Assembly (NCBI RefSeq): GCF_000499205.1
Contig: NZ_AWUK01000041.1
Coordinates: 1 to 64,000, forward strand
Reading direction: 5' to 3'
DNA: 64,000 bases
From: Paenibacillus sp. MAEPY2
GTDB lineage: Bacteria; Bacillota; Bacilli; Paenibacillales; Paenibacillaceae
Below are positions 35,144 through 44,568 of this stretch, in pieces (position 1 is the stretch's first letter; each line of letters opens with the position of its first letter). The notes under the pieces are model-generated. The model made no database searches. It saw only the letters and a list, made by a program, of their open reading frames with translations, and had not been told where the DNA came from. The position numbers and the translations under genes were made by a program.

Positions 35144-36318
35144 GAGTTCACCACCCCTAATTGAAGCCCGATCTTGCCGATTAGCGTAACTGCATCGCTC
35201 AGTTCCTTAGGGGTATGATCAGCTGATAAAGAGAAGCGAATTCGTGCTGTGCCGTCAGGAACAGTAGGCGGCCTGATGGCAACTCCGGCAATACCGCCTT
35301 CTTCAAGGGCTGCACTGAAACGAAGAGCTCTTTCGTTATCACCGACGACTATTGGAACAATAGGAGAATCCCCGGGCCCGACGTTAAATCCGGCGCCACC
35401 AAGTGAAGAACGAAATAACTTACTGACTGAGTAGAGACGTTCACGACGCCAATGGTCCGTTTGTACCAAGGTTAACGCTGTTGAAATCCCAGCGACGAGA
35501 GAAGGCGGCAATGCCGTTGAATAGATAAGCGGCCTTGCTTTGTTGATGAGAAAGCGGATTAATGTTCGGCTGCCGCAGACATAAGCTCCATATAAACCAA
35601 ACGATTTGCTAAATGTCCCCATATGCACATCCACATCAGTTTGGAGACCAAGCATAGAGCATAGTCCTTCACCCCGTTCCCCGTAGATCCCCCCGCTGTG
35701 GGCCTCATCCACCATCAGCATCGCCCCGTACTCCTGTTTGAGCGCAACGAGTTCACGCAAGGGTGCTTGATCCCCATCCATGGAAAAGACGGCATCCGTA
35801 ACAATCAGCTTACGTCGTTTATCCCGGTGTTTGTTCAATAACACCTTCAGATGCTCCATATCATTATGCCGATACCGGGCATGCTCTGCGCGGCTCAGTA
35901 CAATCCCATCCACGATACTCGCATGGTTTAATTGATCACTGAAAACCACATCCCCTCGACCCACGAGTGCACGAATGACTCCGGAATTAGCCATATAGCC
36001 ATTTGCAAAAACAAGTGCTGCCTCACTATGCTGCCAAGCGGCCAGCGCTTCTTCCAGACGGCTATACAGCGGACGGTTCCCAGTGACAAGGCGAGATGCC
36101 CCCGAACCCCCTCCTTCGGTAAGAAGCGTCTCGCGAATCGTATTGATGATAGCGGGATGTTGTGCGAGTCCCAGATAATCATTGGAGGCCAGATTAAGGA
36201 GCACTCGATCTCCTCTCAACGTATAACCCGGACCATCCGGAACAGCGGCACTGTCACGTAAGTAACGTTCATTGGAGGCATTCGCCAATAACGCAAGTTC
36301 TTTTTCCATCCAGTTCAT
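35140..36318 (-). CDS. bioF: 8-amino-7-oxononanoate synthase
   Basis: This PLP enzyme condenses pimeloyl-ACP or -CoA with alanine. The 392-residue product has NLASNDYLGLA and GGSGASRLVTGNRPLYSRLE, both typical. It also has DAVFSMDGDQAPL, the PLP-aspartate motif VDEAHSGGIYG, and the Schiff-base lysine in MGTFSKSFG. ATG 36316-36318 is chosen, with AAGGCGG upstream and 13 bp after the bioB stop; the first possible start would overlap bioB. ATGA overlap couples it to the BioH-like gene. Confidence 0.95.
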   Translation of the reverse strand: MNWMEKELALLANASNERYLRDSAAVPDGPGYTLRGDRVLLNLASNDYLGLAQHPAIINTIRETLLTEGGGSGASRLVTGNRPLYSRLEEALAAWQHSEAALVFANGYMANSGVIRALVGRGDVVFSDQLNHASIVDGIVLSRAEHARYRHNDMEHLKVLLNKHRDKRRKLIVTDAVFSMDGDQAPLRELVALKQEYGAMLMVDEAHSGGIYGERGEGLCSMLGLQTDVDVHMGTFSKSFGLYGAYVCGSRTLIRFLINKARPLIYSTALPPSLVAGISTALTLVQTDHWRRERLYSVSKLFRSSLGGAGFNVGPGDSPIVPIVVGDNERALRFSAALEEGGIAGVAIRPPTVPDGTARIRFSLSADHTPKELSDAVTLIGKIGLQLGVVNS

Positions 36319-36331
36319 AGTCTGTACCGCC

Positions 36332-37336
36332 TTAAAGAGCATTTAGCTCAATCTCAAAGCCCAAATCTTCAATCATTTGATGATCGTTTGAGATTTCTTG
36401 ACCTGCCGTCGTTAGATAATCACCTACAAAGAGTGAATTTGCTGCATACAGTGACAAAGGCTGAAGTGTACGAAGATTGATCTCACGCCCGCCGGCAACA
36501 CGAATCTCTTTGGATGGGCAGATGAACCGGAACAATGCCAGTACCTTGAGTGCCTTCATCGCCGGAGTGCGACCCGCGCCTTCCAGAGGAGTTCCCGGTA
36601 TCGCATTGAGAAAATTAATCGGAATTGAATCTGCATCAAGCTCACGAAGTGCCATAGCCATCTCGACAATCTCCTGATTACTCTCCCCCATACCGATAAT
36701 GACACCGGAGCAGGGGGACATGCCGTATGCTTTTACCTTTTCCACGGTTTCAATACGCTGGTCATAGGTATGCGTGGTGGTTATCGACGGGTAATTGGCT
36801 TTGCTTGTGTTCAGGTTGTGATTGTATCGGTGCACACCTGCTTCAGCCAAACGTTCTGCTTGGCCGTCTTTCAAGATTCCGAGACAGGCACAGATTTTAA
36901 GCGGCATCGTTTCACGGATTTCCTTAACCGCCTCTACAACTTGATCCAGATCCTTATTGGTCGGACCTTTCCCTGAGGCTACAATGCAATAGGTTCCTGC
37001 TTTACGCGACATAGCTTCGCGTGCTCCTGCAAGAAGGGTTTCTTTGTCGAGCAAGCTGTATTTTTGAATGGGTGCCGTGGATACAACCGATTGTGAGCAA
37101 TAACCGCAGTCTTCGGGACAAAAGCCGCTTTTGGCGTTGATGATCATGTTCAGCTTCACTTTTTTGCCGTAAAAATATTGCCTCACTTGGAAAGCCGCTT
37201 GCATCAGCGGCAGTACCTCATCGTCGTTTGCTTCTAGCACGGCAAGCCCCTCTTCAATGGTTAAGCATTCGCCATTCAATGATTTCTTTGCAAGCGACAA
37301 CCACTCTTGATTACCTGTCATTGTGTTCACCTTCAT
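36332..37336 (-). CDS. bioB: Biotin synthase
   Basis: This radical SAM enzyme inserts sulfur into dethiobiotin. The 334-residue product has the SAM cluster motif Cys73-x3-Cys77-x2-Cys80 in GFCPEDCGYCSQS, and YNHNLNTSK, with the arginine-containing FICPSKEIRVAGGRE block near the auxiliary cluster. The start ATG 37334-37336 follows the bioD stop directly; a second ATG five codons in has the better ribosome binding site (AAGGTG) and is a real alternative. Confidence 0.96.
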   Translation of the reverse strand: MKVNTMTGNQEWLSLAKKSLNGECLTIEEGLAVLEANDDEVLPLMQAAFQVRQYFYGKKVKLNMIINAKSGFCPEDCGYCSQSVVSTAPIQKYSLLDKETLLAGAREAMSRKAGTYCIVASGKGPTNKDLDQVVEAVKEIRETMPLKICACLGILKDGQAERLAEAGVHRYNHNLNTSKANYPSITTTHTYDQRIETVEKVKAYGMSPCSGVIIGMGESNQEIVEMAMALRELDADSIPINFLNAIPGTPLEGAGRTPAMKALKVLALFRFICPSKEIRVAGGREINLRTLQPLSLYAANSLFVGDYLTTAGQEISNDHQMIEDLGFEIELNAL

Positions 37337-38071
37337 TCATCCTCCCATGGATTGAACTGTTATAGCCTGTCTGATTGGTGTTAACTGGATCTTCTCTCGA
37401 ATCACTTGGATCAACAGTTCCGTATTGATTTCGCCCGTTAAGCGCGGAAAGCGTCCGATAAAGGATATGCCGCAATAACGTTCAATCAGTTCGGCGTTCG
37501 TTGCAGCGCTCGAGTCGTTATACATTTCGTTTGAATCACCGTCGTTCAGAATGAAGCCTATAATTGGAACCCCATGTTGCTGAAGGTATGACACCGTAAG
37601 AAGTGTATGATTAATTGTACCTAGACCTGAGCGGGCAACGATCAGAGCTGGTATCCGAAGCTCCGAGATCAGATCTACTACAAGAGAGTCTTCAGTCAGT
37701 GGAACAGCGACGCCCCCTGCCCCTTCGATGAGTACCGATTCAAATCGATGGATTAGCGGCTGACCAGCGGTGATTATCTCCTGTAACGTAATATCCACCC
37801 CATCCTGCTTGGCAGCGAGCATCGGGGTAAGAGGAGCTTGGAAAGTAAATGACGCCACATCCTCGGCACGTTCATGAATTCCGCTGTATTGCAATAGACG
37901 TTCTGCATCAGTTTCTCCGCTGCCCAGAAGTGCACCGGACTGCACGGGCTTCCAGATGCCTACATTCAGATCTTCAGCACGAAGCGCAGCAGCAAGAGCT
38001 CCTGTAACGATTGTTTTCCCAACATCGGTGTCCGTGCCTGTTACGAATAATCCGCGAATTACATTCATCAT
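37337..38071 (-). CDS. bioD: ATP-dependent dethiobiotin synthetase
   Basis: The 244-residue enzyme closes the ureido ring from diaminopelargonate, CO2 and ATP. It has the P-loop GTDTDVGKTIVTG (11-23), KPVQSG with the substrate lysine, and EGAGGVAVPL. The ATG overlaps the bioA stop by four bases (ATGA), as expected for translational coupling. Confidence 0.95.
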   Translation of the reverse strand: MMNVIRGLFVTGTDTDVGKTIVTGALAAALRAEDLNVGIWKPVQSGALLGSGETDAERLLQYSGIHERAEDVASFTFQAPLTPMLAAKQDGVDITLQEIITAGQPLIHRFESVLIEGAGGVAVPLTEDSLVVDLISELRIPALIVARSGLGTINHTLLTVSYLQQHGVPIIGFILNDGDSNEMYNDSSAATNAELIERYCGISFIGRFPRLTGEINTELLIQVIREKIQLTPIRQAITVQSMGG

Positions 38072-39423
38072 TCCAAGCCACCTTCGGTGACATCAAGAAT
38101 GGATTTCATCAGAATATCGGTCATTGCATCAAGCTCAGCCTCTGTGCTGGCAAGAGGAGGAATGAACACCACAACATTGCCAAGCGGTCTCGTAAGCATG
38201 CCAAGCTCTCTGGCCCGCCCGGTTACACGAACACCGATGCGTTCGGCCCAATTGTAAGGTTCACGAGTCTCCTTATCCCGTACCAGCTCAATTCCTACCA
38301 TCAACCCCTTCTGCCTGATATCACCGACATGCGGGCAATCTTTAAGCGCTGCGAGCTTGCCTTCTACAAAAGTCGCCTTGGCTCTTACACCTTCTACCAA
38401 GTTGCGCTCTTCAAATAGTTTCAAGTTAGCCAAAGCTACTGCACAACCGAGCGGGTTACCTGTGAAAGAATGACCGTGGAAAAATGTTTTCTGATCTTCA
38501 TAATCGGCATAAAAAGCGTTGTACACTTCATCTGTTGCCAATGTCGCTGCCACTGGCAAATAGCCTCCTGTAAGGCCTTTGCCTATCACCATCAAATCAG
38601 GTGATACCTTTTCGAGATCACAAGCAAACATAGCGCCTGTCCGACCAAAGCCTGTTGCCACCTCATCGGCTATGAACAGTACGTCATAAGAACGACAAAG
38701 TGCTGCCATCTCGCGTAAACAGCCTTCAGGCATAATCAGAATGCCGCTAGCTCCTTGCACAATCGGCTCTACGATGATCGCCGCGATTTCGTCTGCGCTG
38801 GTATCAAGTACATTACGCAATGCGGCTAACGTAGCTTGCATGGCTTCCAGTTCACCGTTCTCATGTCGATAAACGTAAGGATATGGAATGACATGAGTAG
38901 GAAACAGCATCGGACGGAACACATCATGGTACAACGGAATTGCACCGACACTTACCGCACCAATCGTATCTCCGTGATAGGCTTGATTCATCGTAATAAA
39001 CTTCGTTTTACCGGTTTCTCCTCGGTTCTTCCAGTATTGAAACGCCATCTTCACTGCGATCTCGACACCAGTTGCTCCCGAATCGGAATAAAATACTTTA
39101 TTTAATCCCTCTGGGGAAATCTCCACTAGTTTCTCAGCAAGTTCAATAGCTGGCACGTTAGCCATTCCGAGTAACGTAGAATGTGCAACACGTTCCAACT
39201 GATCCGTTATGGCTTGGTTCAGCTCGGGTATGTTATGTCCGTGAACATTAAGCCAAACCGAGGAGAAGCCATCATAATAAGCACGTCCCTGGACGTCATA
39301 CAGCATGACGCCTTCGCCTCGTTCAATGATGAGAGGATCGGAGTTATTGTAGTCTTTCATCTGCGTAAAAGGGTTCCATAGATGAGCCTTATTTATAGCT
39401 GCCAGTCTTTCATAATGTGTCAT
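38068..39423 (-). CDS. bioA: Adenosylmethionine--8-amino-7-oxononanoate transaminase
   Basis: This class III aminotransferase makes 7,8-diaminononanoate using SAM or, in some Bacilli, lysine as amino donor. The 451-residue product has HLWNPFTQMKDY near the N-terminus, YDGFSSVWLNVHGH, DEVATGFGRTG, and the PLP lysine in VIGKGLTGGYLP. It is the first gene of the operon, and the BirA operator lies 28 bp upstream of its start. Confidence 0.95.
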   Translation of the reverse strand: MTHYERLAAINKAHLWNPFTQMKDYNNSDPLIIERGEGVMLYDVQGRAYYDGFSSVWLNVHGHNIPELNQAITDQLERVAHSTLLGMANVPAIELAEKLVEISPEGLNKVFYSDSGATGVEIAVKMAFQYWKNRGETGKTKFITMNQAYHGDTIGAVSVGAIPLYHDVFRPMLFPTHVIPYPYVYRHENGELEAMQATLAALRNVLDTSADEIAAIIVEPIVQGASGILIMPEGCLREMAALCRSYDVLFIADEVATGFGRTGAMFACDLEKVSPDLMVIGKGLTGGYLPVAATLATDEVYNAFYADYEDQKTFFHGHSFTGNPLGCAVALANLKLFEERNLVEGVRAKATFVEGKLAALKDCPHVGDIRQKGLMVGIELVRDKETREPYNWAERIGVRVTGRARELGMLTRPLGNVVVFIPPLASTEAELDAMTDILMKSILDVTEGGLE

Positions 39424-39450
39424 AAGATATCACCTTCCGTTAGATCATTT

Positions 39451-39489
39451 CAATTGTTAACCAAAATATTTTATTAAGGTTAACAATTG
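39451..39489 (-). promoter_or_regulatory. BirA biotin operator and promoter region
   Basis: CAATTGTTAACC (39451-39462) and its exact complement GGTTAACAATTG (39478-39489) are separated by 15 bp. This matches the known Bacillus-type BirA operator, with TTGTTAACC half-sites and a 14-16-bp spacer. It lies in front of bioA, so the whole operon should be repressed when biotinoyl-AMP-loaded BirA is abundant. Confidence 0.93.
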
Positions 39490-39622
39490 AATGTTGACAT
39501 CTTATCAGACAAAAACTTTCCTGTAAAGAGAATCATTTCTGAGTTATAACCCTGATCCTCCATTCTGTCTGACTGGAATGAACCCGGAATTGCGCCTCGT
39601 AAAGGGCTTTGCCTAACACAAA

Positions 39623-39648
39623 AAAACACGCCTTATTCGGCGTGTTTT
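39623..39648. terminator. Rho-independent terminator
   Basis: AAAACACGCC and GGCGTGTTTT form a perfect 10-bp hairpin with a 6-base loop, with A-runs on one side and T-runs on the other, so it can work in both directions. Confidence 0.75.
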
Positions 39649-39704
39649 AGTGTTTCATAGAGATTAGGATACTGAGCACTCCACATGTCTAAAGTGCAAA
39701 CAAA

Positions 39705-39726
39705 AAAACGGCATCTCTGCCGTTTT
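39705..39726 (-). terminator. Terminator of the yerC-chelatase transcript
   Basis: AAAACGGC and GCCGTTTT pair across a 6-base loop; on the minus strand a run of seven Ts ends it. Confidence 0.8.
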
Positions 39727-39789
39727 GGTTTAAATCTGAGGTTAAAAGCTACCGGAAATGAGCGCTTCCAGCGACCCTTTTCCCCTATA

Positions 39790-40569
39790 CTAAATCTCAA
39801 CCTCATTGTATTTTTCCAGTAAATGTTGAATCTGGCGCTCTAGCCAATGTCCTAATAGCGGATGTGGAAGCAGCGTCTCGCCACTATACACATAATCCAG
39901 TTCCTTTAGTCGGCCCGGAATCACCTTCATGGTGAAATAACCGGCACTCAAAAACAGCGGCGCCACAATCACCCGGCTCCCCCGCTCTTCACTCCAGTAT
40001 TTCGCCTTGTCGTAAACACTATCCGGATTAAGCAGCGCATAATCCGTATGAGCTACACCACTGACTTCCTGCACCCGCTGTGCGAGCGAAGAAATACCCG
40101 CTTCCCAGCGCTGACGGAATCCATTGTGAATGCTCCCATGTCCGACGAGCAGAATCGTTTCCTGCTCTGGTTGCTGTGAAAGGGCCTTTACCTTGTCCCA
40201 GACCATGACCGCAATATCCGGATCATTATCCACAGGATAACCGAAGTGGACTTGTGCCTTCACCACGAATGGTTCCAGATCCGTCTCACGCTCCGGAGCA
40301 TCTTTGGCACCAATAGCATACTCTATCTCATCCACATGTGTACTGCCGGACGAAACAAACAGAGGTACGACCAATATATCGGTTACGCCTTGTGCTTCCA
40401 GTCGGTCGATACCGTCCTGGATCAGACGTCCTTCCACAAGTTCAAGAAACCCGGCTTCCACGGGCAGTGGTTCAGGCAGTTTCAACCGGGAGACCGCGTC
40501 ATCGACGGATTCTACCCAGGTCTTCTCCTGAGAACCGTGACTAATGATGAGTACACCCGGTTTCTTCAT
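39790..40569 (-). CDS. Sirohydrochlorin chelatase family protein (CbiX/SirB type)
   Basis: The 259-residue protein is a duplicated CbiX fold with VLIISHGSQEK at the start and LLVGHGSIHNGF at the start of the second half, each with the metal-binding histidine. VVPLFVSSGSTHVDEI and VAPLFLSAGYFTMKVI are the matching second motifs. Such enzymes insert iron into sirohydrochlorin for siroheme or cobalt for cobalamin. No other siroheme genes are in the window. It begins two bases after a YerC-type regulator gene and is cotranscribed with it. Confidence 0.82.
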   Translation of the reverse strand: MKKPGVLIISHGSQEKTWVESVDDAVSRLKLPEPLPVEAGFLELVEGRLIQDGIDRLEAQGVTDILVVPLFVSSGSTHVDEIEYAIGAKDAPERETDLEPFVVKAQVHFGYPVDNDPDIAVMVWDKVKALSQQPEQETILLVGHGSIHNGFRQRWEAGISSLAQRVQEVSGVAHTDYALLNPDSVYDKAKYWSEERGSRVIVAPLFLSAGYFTMKVIPGRLKELDYVYSGETLLPHPLLGHWLERQIQHLLEKYNEVEI

Positions 40570-40571
40570 CC

Positions 40572-40862
40572 TTAACGTCCCAGGCGTTCCAGTGTCATTT
40601 TATAACCGTCATTGCCGTAGTTCAGGCAGCGTTTTACACGAGAGATCGTGGCTGTACTTGCACCTGTCTCAGCTTCAATCTGGTTATAGGTATTTCCTTT
40701 GCCAAGCATACGTGCTACTTCCAGCCGCTGGGACATGGATTGAATCTCGTTTACAGTGCAGAGGTCATCAAAAAACACATAACACTCTTCAATATCTTTT
40801 AGAGTCAAAATAGCCTCAAATAATTGTTCAATGCTTTTATCATTTAGCTTTTTCAGCTGCAT
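40572..40862 (-). CDS. yerC: YerC/YecD family TrpR-related protein
   Basis: The 96-residue protein has the TrpR-type helix-turn-helix: LTLKDIEECYVFFDDLCTVNEI, QRLEVARMLGKGNTYNQIE, TGASTATISRVKRCLNYG. It is the short YerC/YecD family of Firmicutes, a probable DNA-binding protein whose ligand and targets are unknown. It precedes the chelatase gene by two bases, so it may regulate that gene or merely share the transcript. Confidence 0.9.
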   Translation of the reverse strand: MQLKKLNDKSIEQLFEAILTLKDIEECYVFFDDLCTVNEIQSMSQRLEVARMLGKGNTYNQIEAETGASTATISRVKRCLNYGNDGYKMTLERLGR

Positions 40863-41311
40863 TTCATCATCATCCCCTAGCGGTTACTGTGTACCTTCAT
40901 TGTACTCACCCTGAGTTGGTATTTCAAGCGTTAACGATTTCACGCACTACAGAACAAAAATACATGTTACCGCTTACATGGCGTATTAATGTCCTCCCTG
41001 CGCGCACAATTCCCCTCTATCTCACGGTTTTCACCCTTTTCCCACGTATATTTCCGATTAAATTTGTAGGTATTTACCCATTTTAAATGTGACGAATTTG
41101 TGTCCAAAGAATAAAATTCTACTGTGAACCTCTCATCCTCTCCTGCGCCCAAATCCGCAAATATCCCGCTTTACGGGATACTCGCCTACGCCGTCTCTCC
41201 GCTAACAACATACAGTATATCAAAAGGGAGTTCCATCTCGGTCTGTTATGCACATTGAGCAGCTGAAGGAACGCAATTCCGAAATCCAACATAGAAGGAA
41301 CGTGATAGTTC
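40863..41311. other. Intergenic region between divergent genes
   Basis: No gene is supported. The short frames here lack ribosome binding sites and family features. The promoters of yerC (leftward) and the proline-rich protein (rightward) lie here. Confidence 0.4.
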
Positions 41312-41953
41312 ATGCCACAGCATTATTATCACCGCCGGCCCGCTCCACGGCAGCGTCCGTCTTCCCATACGCATCGGCAGCCCCATACTTCTGCCTATAT
41401 GCCGCCTGGGGCGAACCCGCGGTCATTGAATGAAGGCCAGGTTCAGCCCATGTATCCTGGAGTAGATCCATACTATCCTCCATTCCAAGAAGTTGAAGCA
41501 TCCGGACTTGTACCTTATAGTCCAGGTGGTCCGGGGGGACCTGGCGGAAACTTGTTCGGTGGGGGAGCTCCTGTTGCTTCTCCTGTTCCAGTGGAAGCGC
41601 CTGCGTCTTCCTCAGGCTTTTCCCTGGCCAATATTGGCGAACTGAAAGGAATGATCGACCGCTTCGGTGGAATTGATGGGATCATGAGTGGAATCGGCAA
41701 AATGCAAAAGGTTGTTGGCGGTTTCCAGCAGATGGCACCAATGATGAAACTGGTGATGGGGATTCTGCCTTTTGGAAAAGGAAAAAAAAGCAGTGCGGCG
41801 GATAAAGATTATGAAGAGTATTCGCCACCTCGCTCACGCAAACGCCGTAAGAAAACGACTTCTGCTCCGCGCAAACGTAATTCGAATAGCAAATCCGGCC
41901 GTAATAAATCCAATTCTACGAAACGTCGTCCCAAAAGAAGCAACAAAATCTAA
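41312..41953 (+). CDS. Proline/glycine-rich protein with basic tail, YqfQ/VrrA-like
   Basis: The 213-residue protein has a His-Arg-Pro-rich N-terminus with PPG and YYPP motifs. A Gly-Pro stretch and a helical centre follow (SLANIGELKGMIDRFGGI, MAPMMKLVMGILPFG). The last 60 residues are strongly basic and made mainly of Lys, Arg, Ser and Asn. This order resembles the YqfQ/VrrA proteins of spore formers, which are thought to be spore-associated. ATG 41312 follows GAAGGAACG. There is no signal peptide; a basic disordered tail suggests binding to an acidic polymer or surface. Confidence 0.6.
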   Translation: MPQHYYHRRPAPRQRPSSHTHRQPHTSAYMPPGANPRSLNEGQVQPMYPGVDPYYPPFQEVEASGLVPYSPGGPGGPGGNLFGGGAPVASPVPVEAPASSSGFSLANIGELKGMIDRFGGIDGIMSGIGKMQKVVGGFQQMAPMMKLVMGILPFGKGKKSSAADKDYEEYSPPRSRKRRKKTTSAPRKRNSNSKSGRNKSNSTKRRPKRSNKI

Positions 41954-42133
41954 TTTTTTTCCCAGGCGCCCTCTTTCATTAGGGGGTGCTTAATCCACTT
42001 CAACCTTATTCTTCCCCTTCAATCCACTCATTCTTTCATAGTAAGAACCTATTCATAATAGATATTTTCAGGAACTTATGTTCTTATTCCTGTGATTTGA
42101 GGTATACTGGATAGTAATTAAAGGAGGCGGACT

Positions 42134-43225
42134 ATGGAACTGTTCAAAGATAAATATACTCCCGCATTAATCGACCGGACGGGAGAACGGTTACTCCAAT
42201 TTTACCCCAAGCTGGACAAGCAGCAATTTCGTGAACTTGTATTCGCCGAGGGCTGGGGGGAGCTGGAATTCAAAGCCCGTATCCGCCGGATTACACTCGC
42301 TTTGACCGAGGTTCTGCCTGACAACTATGAAGAAGCATTGCATGTTATTGAGCAGACAGCACCACAGATGCGAGGAGTCGAGTACCTGTTCGTACCGGAT
42401 TTTGTCGAAGTGAATGGACTTGCACCGGAAAACTTCGAGCTATCCATGAAGTACTTGACCCTCTTCACACCTTATTCCAGTTCCGAGTTCGCGGTACGCC
42501 CGTTTATTGAACGATATCCGATCGAAACGATGAAACGAATGATGCATTGGACAAGCAGCCCCAATGAGCATATTCGCAGACTTGCCAGTGAAGGCTGTCG
42601 CCCACGTCTACCATGGGGCTCCAAACTGCGGGGATTCATCACCGATCCAACGCCAGTACTTCCAATTCTCCATGAATTGAAGCAGGACGAATCTCTGTAT
42701 GTCCGGAAAAGTGTAGCCAATCACCTGAACGACATCTCGAAAGATCATCCGGAACTGGTTCTGGATTTGGCCTCCAGCTGGTATGGACAACATGAGCATA
42801 CGGACTGGATCGTTCGTCACGCAAGCCGCTCATTGCTGAAAAAGGGACATCCGAAAGCGCTGAGCCTCTTTGGTTATGTCGAGCAAGATGCGACACATAT
42901 CGAGCATCTTCAGCTTGCAAGTGATACCGTGGCCATCGGGGAAGATCTTCATTTTTCCTTTGATGTCGTGAATGAAAGTGGTCAGTCCCAGATGCTGCGG
43001 ATCGAATATGAAATCGGATATATGAAAGCAAATGGCAAGCAGGCACCCAAACGGTTCAAATGCTCGGACAAAACTTTCCCTACCGGGAGAACCAAGGTTG
43101 CAACGAAGCAATCGTTCAAAGTCATTACGACGAGAAAGCATTACGCTGGCTTGCATACGCTAACGATTGTCGTTAATGGACAACCTACCGCTACAGCCAC
43201 ATTTGTATTGGAGCAAACGGAGTAA
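42134..43225 (+). CDS. AlkC-type DNA alkylation repair glycosylase with C-terminal Ig-like domain
   Basis: The 363-residue protein belongs to the HEAT-like alkylpurine glycosylases. The AlkC motif RRLASEGCRPRLPWG lies near residues 156-170, followed by KQDESLYVRKSVANHLNDISKDHP and DWIVRHASRSLLKKG of the HEAT-like repeats. The C-terminal 110 residues (SDTVAIGEDLHFSFDVVNES ... HTLTIVVNGQPTATATF) form an Ig-like beta sandwich as known in some AlkC proteins. It should excise 3-methyladenine or 3-methylcytosine from DNA. AAGGAGGCGG precedes ATG 42134. Confidence 0.85.
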   Translation: MELFKDKYTPALIDRTGERLLQFYPKLDKQQFRELVFAEGWGELEFKARIRRITLALTEVLPDNYEEALHVIEQTAPQMRGVEYLFVPDFVEVNGLAPENFELSMKYLTLFTPYSSSEFAVRPFIERYPIETMKRMMHWTSSPNEHIRRLASEGCRPRLPWGSKLRGFITDPTPVLPILHELKQDESLYVRKSVANHLNDISKDHPELVLDLASSWYGQHEHTDWIVRHASRSLLKKGHPKALSLFGYVEQDATHIEHLQLASDTVAIGEDLHFSFDVVNESGQSQMLRIEYEIGYMKANGKQAPKRFKCSDKTFPTGRTKVATKQSFKVITTRKHYAGLHTLTIVVNGQPTATATFVLEQTE

Positions 43226-43343
43226 CCTACGAAGGGCCTGTAGCCATCCAACTTAGGATGAACACTCAGCACGGTTCATTTTATGATATGAATCCCATGT
43301 TGAAAGTCAGCTCATGGATTCCGCTCCTTGAGAAATTCCCCAC

Positions 43344-43375
43344 GGCGTCTTCAGTACTGAAGATGCCTTTTTCCT
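43344..43375 (+). terminator. Terminator downstream of the AlkC gene
   Basis: GGCGTCTTCAG and CTGAAGATGCC pair (one G-U) across a 2-base centre, and TTTTTCCTTTTT follows. It lies about 120 bp after the stop codon; the rest of 43226-43608 shows no gene. Confidence 0.7.
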
Positions 43376-43538
43376 TTTTCCTTTTACCCATGTTTGTAAC
43401 AGCCCCAATTCCCTCAAAATCAAGTTATGCACATGATGCTTCTTCATTTATCTTATCCACATGTGGACATCTATTCCGAAAACGAATCTATATGTACTCC
43501 TATTTGCCCTCTTATGCACATCTTTCACAGGCTAAAGA

Positions 43539-43558
43539 AGCGATCTTTGCAGATCGCT
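43539..43558 (-). terminator. Stem-loop downstream of corA
   Basis: AGCGATCT and AGATCGCT pair perfectly across a 4-base loop, with T-rich sequence on the minus-strand side, 50 bp beyond the corA stop. Confidence 0.55.
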
Positions 43559-43608
43559 AACCTTCATCTTACTATTTACTTGTTATCCGGCTTAGCTTCT
43601 ATTCTTCC

Positions 43609-44568
43609 TTACTTAAACCAGCCCCGCTTCACAAACCAGGCCACCATGCTTCCGCCCAGAACAAACATCAGCAGCAGCACTGCCCCATACCCAAACTTCC
43701 ATTGCAGCTCAGGCATATAGGCAAAGTTCATGCCATAGATCCCCGCGATTAGCGTCAGTGGCATAAAGACGGTTGTAATCACGGTAAGGGTCTTCATTAT
43801 CTGGTTCATTCGATTAGAATTCAAGGAGATGTAACTGTCGCGCAGGTCTGCCGTCATTTCCCGATCGGCTTCAATCATGTCTGTCAGCTTCAACAAATGG
43901 TCATAGATATCCGTAAAATATACCGTATGCTCCCCTGATCGCTGCACATGTTGGGAATTGACCACCCGATAGAGCAAATCCCGCATCGGCACTACCGTTC
44001 TTCTAAGCTTCAGCAATCGACTGCGCAAGTCGAACACCTGATTCATCAGGTCTTCCACCGACTCCTTGCCGCCCCGGTTCTCCAGTTCAGCCAGCTCATC
44101 CTCAATGGCAAACAGAGACGGGAAATAATGATCGACCAGCTTGTCCATCACCGTATACGCCGCTGCCACCGGACCCCGAGCCCAGATGGTTCGTTCGTGC
44201 GCATGATGCAGCAACCGCTCCCACGCTTCATCGACTTCTTCCAGTACGCCGTGATGAAAGGACACCAGGAAGTTCGAACCTAGAAACAGATCCACCTCCT
44301 CCGCTTCCAACGTGGAAGGGTTCAGCGCATGCAGCACAAGGAACTGCAAGTTGTCATAATAATCGAGCTTGGGCCGCTGCAGCACAAGCATACAATCCTC
44401 AATAGCTAATGGGTGAAAATGAAAATATGTATCCAGCAATCGGCTTTCCTCTTCCGAAGGCTGATTGAAATCCGCCCAAACCCAAGCGTAATCCTGCAGA
44501 TCCAGCTGTGTAAGCGGTACATTTACAGATACCTGATGATCCCGTGAGATGGCGAGTGTACGAATCAT
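43609..44568 (-). CDS. corA: Magnesium/cobalt transporter CorA
   Basis: The 319-residue protein has a large cytoplasmic N-terminal domain with a long helix. Two C-terminal membrane segments follow, the first ending in the pore signature YGMNFAYMPEL (GMN motif). It forms a pentameric Mg2+ channel in the cytoplasmic membrane. The C-terminus is basic (VKRGWFK), as is usual. ATG 44566-44568 has AAGGACG upstream. Confidence 0.93.
   Translation of the reverse strand: MIRTLAISRDHQVSVNVPLTQLDLQDYAWVWADFNQPSEEESRLLDTYFHFHPLAIEDCMLVLQRPKLDYYDNLQFLVLHALNPSTLEAEEVDLFLGSNFLVSFHHGVLEEVDEAWERLLHHAHERTIWARGPVAAAYTVMDKLVDHYFPSLFAIEDELAELENRGGKESVEDLMNQVFDLRSRLLKLRRTVVPMRDLLYRVVNSQHVQRSGEHTVYFTDIYDHLLKLTDMIEADREMTADLRDSYISLNSNRMNQIMKTLTVITTVFMPLTLIAGIYGMNFAYMPELQWKFGYGAVLLLMFVLGGSMVAWFVKRGWFK

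Larger units (their letters stand above)
39490..39789. other. Intergenic region with two terminators
   Basis: No gene is seen. The stretch lies between the start of bioA and the end of the sirohydrochlorin chelatase gene and holds the two hairpins listed separately. Confidence 0.4.
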
